Assembly (NCBI GenBank): GCA_019246455.1
Contig: JAFAQJ010000220.1
Location: 1-6,324 of the forward strand
Length of the DNA: 6,324 nucleotides
Reading direction: 5' to 3'
Source: Pseudolabrys sp.
GTDB taxonomy: Bacteria; Pseudomonadota; Alphaproteobacteria; Rhizobiales; Xanthobacteraceae
Under the pieces are notes generated by a model, which did no database searches, was not told the origin of the DNA, and saw only the letters and a program-made list of their open reading frames with translations. Every line of letters begins with the position of its first letter. Within the stretch, counting starts at the first letter, position 1. Positions 1 to 5,258 of the stretch are shown piece after piece. The translations under genes and the position numbers were made by a program.

Positions 1-1192
1 TTAGATCGGCTGTGGCGAATTTGGCGCCGGCGCGCTCGTCGCGGTCGTCGTAGAGCACATCCGCCCCCTTGGCGGAGAGCGCGCTATAAATTTTGTTGCA
101 TGCGCCGTCAGTCGCGGCGTCGCCCTGCTTGAGGTTGAGCAGCGCGACCTTGAACGGCGCAACCGGTTCCGGCCACATGATGCCGGCTTCATCGTGCGAA
201 GCCTCAATGATCGCCGCGACCAAGCGCGATGGACCGATGCCATAAGAGCCGCCGTGGACCAGTACTTCCTTGCCGTCGGGTCCCGCGACCACCGCTTTCA
301 TCGGCTCGGAATATTTGGTGCCGAAGTAGAAGATGTGGCCGACCTCGATGCCGCGCGCCGACACCTGCTTGTCCGGCGAAATCTTGCCGTAGGCGGCGGC
401 ATCGTGCATTTCCGAGGTCGCGGCGTAGAGCGAGGTCCATTTGTCGACCGTCGCCTGCAATTCAATGACATTATCGAAGTCGACATTCTCGTCCGGCACG
501 ACGAAATCGAGATAGTCGCGGTGGCAGAATACTTCGCTCTCGCCGGTTTCGGCGAGGATGATGAATTCGTGGCTGAGATCGCCGCCAATCGGACCGGTGT
601 CAGCACGCATCGGAATCGATTTGAGACCGAGCCGCGCGAAAGTGCGCAGATAAGCGACGAACATCTTGTTGTAGGAATGCCGCGCGCTGGCCTGATCGAT
701 ATCGAACGAATAAGCGTCCTTCATCAGAAATTCGCGGCCGCGCATCACGCCGAACCGCGGCCGCACCTCGTCGCGGAATTTCCACTGGATGTGATAGAGA
801 TTGAGGGGCAGATCTTTGTAAGAGCGCACCGAGGCGCGGAAGATTTCCGCGATCATCTCCTCGTTGGTCGGACCATAGAGCATGTCGCGCTCGTGGCGGT
901 CTTTGATGCGCAACATCTCTTTGCCGTAGGCATCGTAACGGCCGCTCTCGCGCCACAGATCGGCAGACTGGATGGTCGGCATCAGGAGCTCTATCGCGCC
1001 CGAGCGGTCCTGCTCCTCGCGCACGATCCGGCAGATTTTCTGGAGGACGCGGAACCCGAGGGGCAGGAACGCATAGATTCCGGCAGCCTCCTGCCGCATC
1101 ATGCCGGCGCGCAGCATCAGCCGATGCGAGACGATCTCAGCCTCTTTCGGCGTTTCACGCAGGATCGGCAGAAAATAGCGGGACAGGCGCAT
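1..1192 (-). CDS. proS: Prolyl-tRNA synthetase, 3' end missing (proS)
   Basis: Cytoplasmic class II aminoacyl-tRNA synthetase that charges tRNA-Pro with proline using ATP. Reading from the ATG at 1192 gives 397 uninterrupted codons and leaves the window in frame; the TAA at bases 1-3 is out of frame. The protein begins [11 protein letters not shown], the usual start of alphaproteobacterial ProRS. Visible hallmarks are the GPTNEE substrate loop (residues 107-112), motif 2 with FRDE and RFG (139-147), the conserved GGDLSHEF (203-210) and motif 3 [10 protein letters not shown] (314-323). The anticodon-binding domain begins near 345 and is cut at 397. From memory, the short alphaproteobacterial form is about 440 residues, so roughly 40 are missing. 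It has no long bacterial-type editing insertion, as expected for this form. A weak AGG lies about 6 bases before the start. It is divergent from the copper-chaperone gene. I see no frameshift or missing catalytic motif. Confidence 0.97.
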   Translation of the reverse strand, partial: MRLSRYFLPILRETPKEAEIVSHRLMLRAGMMRQEAAGIYAFLPLGFRVLQKICRIVREEQDRSGAIELLMPTIQSADLWRESGRYDAYGKEMLRIKDRHERDMLYGPTNEEMIAEIFRASVRSYKDLPLNLYHIQWKFRDEVRPRFGVMRGREFLMKDAYSFDIDQASARHSYNKMFVAYLRTFARLGLKSIPMRADTGPIGGDLSHEFIILAETGESEVFCHRDYLDFVVPDENVDFDNVIELQATVDKWTSLYAATSEMHDAAAYGKISPDKQVSARGIEVGHIFYFGTKYSEPMKAVVAGPDGKEVLVHGGSYGIGPSRLVAAIIEASHDEAGIMWPEPVAPFKVALLNLKQGDAATDGACNKIYSALSAKGADVLYDDRDERAGAKFATADL

Positions 1193-1334
1193 CAGAAACC
1201 TGGAATCGTGGCGAAGGCCGACGAGTGAAACGTGATCGGGGCTTAAAAGACAAGGGCATGTAGGTAATGATAGACAGCCGCATCGGCTCCGGTTTCTCAA
1301 TCAGTTTTTCGGCAGCCGGCAAGTAGAGGACATC
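1193..1334. promoter_or_regulatory. Divergent intergenic region, proS / copper chaperone
   Basis: This 142-bp gap separates two divergently read genes and must hold the promoter of the copper-chaperone gene, and perhaps one for proS. On the plus strand, TTAAAA (1243-1248) and AATGAT (1266-1271) are 17 bases apart and match sigma-70-type boxes 4/6 each, which is only suggestive. On the minus strand I see no convincing -35/-10 pair, so proS might also be served by read-through from the upstream cluster. Several short GC-rich inverted repeats occur (for example GCCGCATCGGC, 1277-1287), but I recognise no known copper-regulator operator. Confidence 0.35.
1325..1330 (+). promoter_or_regulatory. 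Ribosome binding site of the GTG-started chaperone gene
   Basis: AGAGGA lies 4 bases before the GTG at 1335. It supports this GTG as the true start: no in-frame ATG or GTG lies between it and the upstream in-frame stop (TGA, 1233), and translation from it gives a well-formed signal peptide. Confidence 0.7.
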
Positions 1335-1838
1335 GTGAGACTGATTCCGTTCGCGACTGCCACCCTGATTGTGTTGGCGACCTTTGCCGCTCAGGCGCAT
1401 GACTTCCAAGCCGGGGTTCTCAAAATCGGCCATCCCTGGAGCCGGGCGACGCCAAAGGGCGCAGCCGTTGGGGCGGGATACCTCACCGTGACCAACAACG
1501 GTTCGGTGCCGGACCGGCTGGTTTCGGTGTCCGTGCCCGGAGTCGCCGATAAGGTCGAGGTCCACGAGATGTCGATGAAAGACGGCGTGATGACCATGCG
1601 CCCAGCATCCGGCGGGCTGATAGTTCCTCCCGGCGGAACGCTAAGCCTCGCCCCGGGCGGTTATCATCTGATGTTGATGGGGCTCAAGGCGGCGCTCAAG
1701 GAAGGCGACCGGCTCAAGGGCACGCTGGTCTTTGAGAAAGCGGGCTCAGTCGATGTGGTCTTCAATGTCGAGGGCATGAACGCCCAGCATCCGCCGCCGG
1801 ACGACAAGACGCCGGGGATGTCGGACCACAAAATGTAA
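1335..1838 (+). CDS. Periplasmic copper chaperone, PCu(A)C family
   Basis: Predicted exported Cu(I)-binding protein of the PCu(A)C (formerly DUF461) family. Known members carry copper in the periplasm, notably to the CuA centre of cytochrome c oxidase or to its Sco/SenC partner. The 167-residue product starts with a Sec signal peptide: R2, a hydrophobic stretch at 3-18 and likely cleavage after AQA (19-21). The mature cupredoxin-like domain carries the family's His/Met copper motif: H77, M79, M88, then GGYHLMLMGL with H111 and M113. The C-terminal tail (148-167) holds further His and Met residues (M148, H152, M162, H165, M167) and may bind extra metal. The gene starts with GTG. It is the only plus-strand gene here, divergent from proS and convergent with the DUF1467 gene, and no Sco, TonB or cox gene lies beside it. 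Family assignment is firm; the oxidase-delivery role is inferred from the family. Confidence 0.93.
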   Translation: MRLIPFATATLIVLATFAAQAHDFQAGVLKIGHPWSRATPKGAAVGAGYLTVTNNGSVPDRLVSVSVPGVADKVEVHEMSMKDGVMTMRPASGGLIVPPGGTLSLAPGGYHLMLMGLKAALKEGDRLKGTLVFEKAGSVDVVFNVEGMNAQHPPPDDKTPGMSDHKM

Positions 1839-1857
1839 TTTCTGGCGCACTATCCAG

Positions 1858-1886
1858 ATGACAGCTATTAGGTAATGGACTACGGT
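1858..1886 (+). promoter_or_regulatory. Possible sigma-70-type promoter in the 3' spacer
   Basis: ATGACA (1858-1863) and TACGGT (1881-1886) are separated by exactly 17 bases and resemble TTGACA/TATAAT boxes; the -35 match is good, the -10 weak. If active, a transcript would begin near 1892 and end at the terminator at 2063. Such matches also arise by chance, so this is only a candidate. Confidence 0.22.
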
Positions 1887-1950
1887 ATTTGCGCCGTGGG
1901 GAGGGTCTTTGTGGGCCCGATTCAGCGGTCCAAGTCTTGGGAGGAAAATC

Positions 1951-1964
1951 CTCGGCGCGCCGAG
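1951..1964. repeat. Perfect 14-bp palindrome CTCGGCGCGCCGAG
   Basis: A perfect 7+7 palindrome with no spacer sits in the non-coding region downstream of the copper chaperone. It partly overlaps the GAGGA/TCCTC hairpin just before it, so the two structures would exclude each other in RNA. It could be a DNA-binding site or RNA structure; I recognise no specific regulator. Confidence 0.4.
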
Positions 1965-2034
1965 ATGCGCCGCCGTTCCGGTCATAAGGGTTGTGGAGGA
2001 ACAGCCGGAGCCGAAGAGGAACAAGACATTCGAC

Positions 2035-2063
2035 GAGCAGGGCCCGCGCCCTGCTCTTTTTTT
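2035..2063 (+). terminator. Rho-independent terminator
   Basis: A perfect 9-bp stem (GAGCAGGGC 2035-2043 with GCCCTGCTC 2048-2056) with a 4-base loop is followed at once by seven T residues (2057-2063). This is a textbook intrinsic terminator for plus-strand transcripts: the copper-chaperone mRNA, whose stop is about 200 bases upstream, or a separate small RNA. Read on the minus strand the hairpin is followed by GTCG rather than a T-run, so it should work poorly for the opposing operon. The T-tract overlaps the stop codon of the DUF1467 gene (2062-2064). Confidence 0.9.
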
Positions 2064-2331
2064 ATCGCGGCGAGCGAAGCCAGCTCATGAAGCCGTCGAT
2101 TTCAAAAAGCCCCGAGCGATAAACGAAGGCGCCAATCGCGAAAATTGTGGTTGCCACGATCGTGGTCCACATCAGCTTCGTGCCGATCCGAGCCATGGCG
2201 GGTGCACCGGGATCGGTACCCGGCGCAAACTCGCCTTCCTCGTGCTGACTTTTGACGCCAAACGGAAGCACCGCAAATAATGTTATCCACCAAATCAGGA
2301 AATAGATCGCGATGGCGGTCGAAGTCTGCAC
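2062..2331 (-). CDS. DUF1467 family small membrane protein
   Basis: An 89-residue inner-membrane protein of the DUF1467 family, which is of unknown function and common in Alphaproteobacteria. Two hydrophobic helices are visible, about residues 4-24 and 54-71. The family signature lies just after the first helix: LPFGVKSQHEEGE (22-34), then the PGTDPGAP loop (37-44). The start is a GTG at 2331, 6 bases after the mce stop, which points to translation coupled to mce; no ATG lies close by, and a later start would remove the first helix. It is the last gene of the tight minus-strand cluster before the opposed copper-chaperone gene. As I recall, the rnj-mce-DUF1467-proS order recurs in related genomes, but this has not shown what the protein does. 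Confidence 0.9.
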   Translation of the reverse strand: MQTSTAIAIYFLIWWITLFAVLPFGVKSQHEEGEFAPGTDPGAPAMARIGTKLMWTTIVATTIFAIGAFVYRSGLFEIDGFMSWLRSPR

Positions 2332-2337
2332 GCTTTG

Positions 2338-2742
2338 TCAGGCCTGTTCGAGTTCGACCAAGGTGCCGTTGAAGTCCTTCGGATGCAGAAATAACACTGG
2401 CTTTCCGTGCGCGCCGATCTTGGGTTCGCCGCTGCCGAGCACGCGTGCGCCCTGCTTCAGCAACTGATCGCGCGCCGCCTTGATGTCCGCGACCTCGTAG
2501 CAGATGTGATGAATTCCGCCGTCGGGATTGCGATCGAGAAATTTGGCGATCGGTGAATCCGCGCCGAGCGGCTCGAGCAATTCGATCTTGGTGTTGGGCA
2601 AAGTAATGAACACGGTCGAGACGCCGTGATCGGGCTGCGGCACCACCGCGGACACTTCAGCGCCCAACGTTTTCTTGTAAATATCCGACGCTTTGGCAAT
2701 GTCGCGTACCGCGATGGCGACGTGATTGAGCCGTCCGATCAT
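2338..2742 (-). CDS. mce: Methylmalonyl-CoA epimerase
   Basis: Cytoplasmic VOC-superfamily metalloenzyme that interconverts (2S)- and (2R)-methylmalonyl-CoA, feeding propionyl-CoA carbon through methylmalonyl-CoA mutase to succinyl-CoA. The 134-residue product has two VOC halves: GRLNHVAIAVRDI (3-15) opening the first and GGIHHICYEVADI (75-87) the second. Likely metal ligands are H7, E54 (in KIELLEP), H79 and E130 (in TLVELEQ), placed by family pattern. FLHPKDFNGTLVE (118-130) is typical of epimerases. The ATG at 2742 is chosen because it aligns with the family start; a 21-codon extension to 2805 would overlap the end of rnj and encodes a basic, non-family tail. It has only a weak purine-rich ribosome site. 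It lies 35 bases after rnj and 6 bases before the DUF1467 gene. Confidence 0.95.
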   Translation of the reverse strand: MIGRLNHVAIAVRDIAKASDIYKKTLGAEVSAVVPQPDHGVSTVFITLPNTKIELLEPLGADSPIAKFLDRNPDGGIHHICYEVADIKAARDQLLKQGARVLGSGEPKIGAHGKPVLFLHPKDFNGTLVELEQA

Positions 2743-2777
2743 GCTTTGCTCGCTTCGCTTTCTTGCCCGGCTTTTGC

Positions 2778-4439
2778 TTATACCGCCAGAACATGGACGT
2801 GACACATTGGTTTCTTGCCCCAGCGCTCTGCGACCACGCCGCGCACGCCGCGCCGCACCGCTTCAGCCACTGAGTCCGGGTCGCGTCGCCGTGCCCGCGG
2901 CAGCGATTCAAACGTCTCGATTACCGCGTCATAAGCGGCGTCTGCAATCAGTTCACCTTTTCGGTCGCGTTCCGGAATCCCGATCAGGTCGATTTCTGGA
3001 TCAGCCGCCAGTTCGCCTTTCTCGGTGAGCGCGAGTGCGACCGAGATCGCGCCGGCGAAACCCAGCCGCTTGCGGTCCGCGACCGTGCGCGCCTGCGCAT
3101 CCACCAGGATCACGCCGTCTTTGTAAAGACGTCCGGCAGGCACCTCGTCAATGACGCCCGGGGTCGGCGCAAGTTCGACCAAATCGCCGTTGCGGCAGGT
3201 CATGACCGTCGGCACGCCTAGCTTGCGCGCGAGCGACGCGTGTTCCGACAAATGCAGCGCCTCGCCGTGCGCCGGGATCAGAATCTTCGGTTTTACCCAG
3301 CCGATCATGTCTTCGAGCTCGGCGCGGCGCGGATGACCCGACACGTGGACGAGATGAGTGCGATCAGTGATGACTTCGATCCCCTGTTCGATCAGCCCAT
3401 TGAGCACGCGGCCGACCGCCTTCTCGTTGCCCGGAATGGTGCGGGCCGAGAAAATCACTCGGTCACCCCTCGATAACGTCACCTCGGGATGTTGGTCTTC
3501 GGCAATGCGGGCCAAGGCAGCCCGCGGTTCGCCCTGACTGCCGGTGCACAGCGCTACGACTTTTTCCGGCGGTAGGTAGCCGTAAGCCTCCTGCGAGCGG
3601 AAATCCTGCACGCCATCGAAATAGCCGGTCTCGCGTGCGACCTGCGTGATCCGCTCCATCGCTCGACCGACCACCACCACTTCGCGGCCAGCCGCCTTGG
3701 CAGCATCGGCGACCGCGCGCAACCGCGCGACATTTGAGGCGAAAGTCGTGACGGCCACGCGCCTCGGCGCGCTCTTGATGAGTTGCGCGATAGTCTTGGC
3801 GACCTCGGCTTCCGATGGCGAGCGCCCCTCACGCACGGCATTGGTCGAGTCGCCGATCAGCGCAAGACAGCCTTCCTCACCGAGCGCCCGCAATTTCTTC
3901 TCGTCAGTCGGCGGACCCAGTATCGGCGTCGGATCGATTTTCCAATCCCCGGTGTGTAAGACATTCCCGGCATGAGTGCGGATAATCAGCGCGTTCGATT
4001 CCGGAATCGAATGCGCGACGGAAACCAGCTCGACGTCGAAGGCGCCAATGTGAAAGCGCGACCCTAATTCGACGACCTTGACCGGAATCTCGGATGCGCC
4101 GGGTTCGCTGGCACGTTTGGCTTCGAGCAGCGCCGCCGTGAACGGTGTCGCGTAAACCGGCGCTTTGATCTGCGGCCACAAATCAATCAGCGCGCCGAAA
4201 TGGTCCTCATGCGCATGAGTCAGCACGATGCCGGCGATATTGCGGCGTTCTTCGACAAGGTAGCGAATATCGGGCAAGACCAAATCGACGCCGGGCAGAT
4301 GCTCTTCGGCTGCGAACGACACACCGACATCGACGATCAGCCAGTTGCGGCGGCGCTCGTCGCCGAGGCCGTAGATCGACAGGTTCATGCCGATCTCGCC
4401 AATGCCGCCAAGCGGCGCGAACACGAGTTGGCTGCTCAT
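2778..4439 (-). CDS. rnj: Ribonuclease J
   Basis: Metallo-beta-lactamase/beta-CASP ribonuclease that, in studied Alphaproteobacteria, acts mainly as a 5'-to-3' exonuclease in RNA turnover and rRNA 5'-end maturation. The product is 553 residues, the normal length. The N-terminal strand FAPLGGIGEIGMN (7-19) is followed by the zinc motif HAHEDH (75-80), H143 in AHSIPES, and HTGDWKID (162-169) with D165. The beta-CASP domain contains GDSTNA (196-201), HVSGHP (365-370) and PAHGE (389-393). A C-terminal domain (about 450-553) ends in CHVHVLAV. All expected metal ligands are present, so it should be active. The ATG overlaps the birA stop by 4 bases (ATGA), and a GGAG lies 7 bases upstream inside birA, so translation is probably coupled. 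Nothing looks truncated or rearranged. Confidence 0.98.
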   Translation of the reverse strand: MSSQLVFAPLGGIGEIGMNLSIYGLGDERRRNWLIVDVGVSFAAEEHLPGVDLVLPDIRYLVEERRNIAGIVLTHAHEDHFGALIDLWPQIKAPVYATPFTAALLEAKRASEPGASEIPVKVVELGSRFHIGAFDVELVSVAHSIPESNALIIRTHAGNVLHTGDWKIDPTPILGPPTDEKKLRALGEEGCLALIGDSTNAVREGRSPSEAEVAKTIAQLIKSAPRRVAVTTFASNVARLRAVADAAKAAGREVVVVGRAMERITQVARETGYFDGVQDFRSQEAYGYLPPEKVVALCTGSQGEPRAALARIAEDQHPEVTLSRGDRVIFSARTIPGNEKAVGRVLNGLIEQGIEVITDRTHLVHVSGHPRRAELEDMIGWVKPKILIPAHGEALHLSEHASLARKLGVPTVMTCRNGDLVELAPTPGVIDEVPAGRLYKDGVILVDAQARTVADRKRLGFAGAISVALALTEKGELAADPEIDLIGIPERDRKGELIADAAYDAVIETFESLPRARRRDPDSVAEAVRRGVRGVVAERWGKKPMCHVHVLAV

Positions 4440-5203
4440 CGACTCGCTCCGGCATTGAACGGAAAGACTTCGCCAGCGGTGATCGTTTGCACCGAACCGT
4501 CGATATGCGCCAGCAAAAGGCGGCCGGCCGCGTCGACGCTCTGGAATCGTCCATGAACCTCGCGCTCCGGGAGGCGGACCCGGATCTGGTCACCAATACC
4601 GCTTGCGCGCGCTAGCCAGTCTCCCCGGATCGATGCAAATCCGGCACCGGCATTCCATTGCGTTAGGCGGCGTGTCATTGCGACGGCGAGCACATCAAGT
4701 AGAGCCATCACGTCGACAGGCGTGCCCTCCGCCCGCAAATCGGTGGCAGGATATTCGGTCAATTCCGGATGACTTGCGCAGTTGATGCCAATGCCGACAG
4801 CCACCGCGGCCGGTGGACCGCTATCGCCCTCCAACAACAATCCTGCAGCCTTCTTCCCGGCAATCAGCAGATCGTTTGGCCATTTGAGCCGCGTCACCGA
4901 CCCTAATGTCGGGGCACAGGTTGTAATGGCGTCGTGCGTGGCGAGAGCCGCGACAAAGGAAATTTGCGGCGCCGCGGCCATGCTGGAGGGCTCGACCAAC
5001 AGCAATGTTGCGAACAGATTGCCGGGTTCGGAAGTCCAGCTATTGCCGCGTCGGCCGCGGCCCGCGGTCTGCGTCGCGGCGGTGATCCACAACGGACCGC
5101 GCTCGCCGGCACGCGCATGTGCCAGCGCCTCGGCGTTGGTTGAGCCAAGCGTCTCGTAGTGCACGTGCCGGACCCCCGCCAGGTCCGTGGCTTCGCGGTT
5201 CAT
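4436..5203 (-). CDS. birA: Biotin--[acetyl-CoA-carboxylase] ligase
   Basis: Cytoplasmic enzyme that activates biotin with ATP and attaches it to the lysine of biotin carboxyl-carrier domains (acetyl-CoA, propionyl-CoA and pyruvate carboxylases). The 255-residue product has the catalytic domain almost at its N-terminus: GSTNAEA (20-26), QTAGRGRRG (45-53), the biotinyl-AMP loop, KWPNDLL (107-113), GKKAAGLLLE (116-125) and GIGIN (137-141). A small C-terminal domain follows (about 203-250). There is no N-terminal DNA-binding helix-turn-helix, so this is the enzyme-only type and not a repressor like E. coli BirA. It follows nuoN by 55 bases and overlaps rnj by 4. Its ATG at 5203 has no strong Shine-Dalgarno sequence. 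Its presence beside mce fits the supply of biotinylated propionyl-CoA carboxylase, though this link is inferred. Confidence 0.96.
   Translation of the reverse strand: MNREATDLAGVRHVHYETLGSTNAEALAHARAGERGPLWITAATQTAGRGRRGNSWTSEPGNLFATLLLVEPSSMAAAPQISFVAALATHDAITTCAPTLGSVTRLKWPNDLLIAGKKAAGLLLEGDSGPPAAVAVGIGINCASHPELTEYPATDLRAEGTPVDVMALLDVLAVAMTRRLTQWNAGAGFASIRGDWLARASGIGDQIRVRLPEREVHGRFQSVDAAGRLLLAHIDGSVQTITAGEVFPFNAGASR
4447..4450 (-). promoter_or_regulatory. Ribosome binding site of rnj inside birA
   Basis: GGAG on the minus strand, 7 bases before the rnj ATG and within the last codons of birA. It supports the 4-base-overlapping start and suggests that rnj can also initiate independently on the shared mRNA. 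Confidence 0.65.
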
Positions 5204-5221
5204 CTCGTTTGCGCGTTCTTA

Positions 5222-5248
5222 TCCGAAAATCGCTTCACGCTTTTCGGA
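5222..5248. repeat. REP-like palindrome between nuoN and birA
   Basis: TCCGAAAA (5222-5229) and TTTTCGGA (5241-5248) form a perfect 8-bp inverted repeat around an 11-base loop. Read on the minus strand, the core (CCGAAAAGCGTGAAGCGATTTTCGG with its arms) resembles palindromic intergenic repeats I recall as abundant in Hyphomicrobiales genomes. Only this copy is in the window, so repetitiveness cannot be shown here. In the nuoN-birA transcript it would fold into a hairpin without a U-run, so a role in mRNA stability or processing is more likely than termination. Confidence 0.55.
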
Positions 5249-5258
5249 AATCGCGCAC

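Larger units (their letters stand above)
1892..2063 (+). ncRNA. Candidate small RNA or structured 3' UTR
   Basis: This non-coding stretch of about 170 bases follows the copper-chaperone gene and ends in a strong intrinsic terminator. Several short helices can be drawn: GGGCC with GGUCC (one G-U pair, around 1913-1931), GAGGA with TCCTC (1941-1945/1949-1953) and GGCGC with GCGCC around 1954-1971. GAGGAACA occurs twice, at 1996-2003 and 2016-2023, exactly 20 bases apart, and is Shine-Dalgarno-like, yet no plausible start codon follows either copy. I checked by eye for 6S RNA, SRP RNA and tRNA signatures and found none. It could equally be just the long trailer of the chaperone mRNA. The 5' end rests on a weak promoter guess. 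Confidence 0.25.

Noticed and set aside
1..3. TTA at the window start, which would be a minus-strand stop
   Set aside because: It is out of frame with proS, whose frame uses bases 2-4 onward and remains open past the edge.
194..1228. Plus-strand open frame of 344 codons opposite proS
   Set aside because: It is antisense to a complete, motif-rich proS. Its product is dominated by charged and His residues without any family pattern, as expected from the complement of a GC-rich gene.
1155..1565. Minus-strand ORF of 136 codons spanning the proS start and chaperone gene
   Set aside because: It overlaps proS in the wrong frame and is antisense to the chaperone; low-complexity, Arg-rich product.
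1841..1858. Hairpin TCTGG / CCAGA directly after the chaperone stop
   Set aside because: Only 5 bp and not followed by a T-run, so it is not supported as a terminator.
1746..2024. Minus-strand ORF of 92 codons overlapping the chaperone 3' end
   Set aside because: Half of it is antisense to the clear PCu(A)C gene, and it has no ribosome site or family features.
1875..2090. Small plus-strand ORF of 71 codons after the copper chaperone
   Set aside because: It runs straight through the intrinsic terminator into the antisense of the DUF1467 gene, and the sequence shows no recognisable family or signal.
2743..2805. 21-codon N-terminal extension of mce
   Set aside because: It would overlap the rnj end and adds a basic tail that family members lack; the ATG at 2742 aligns with the usual start.
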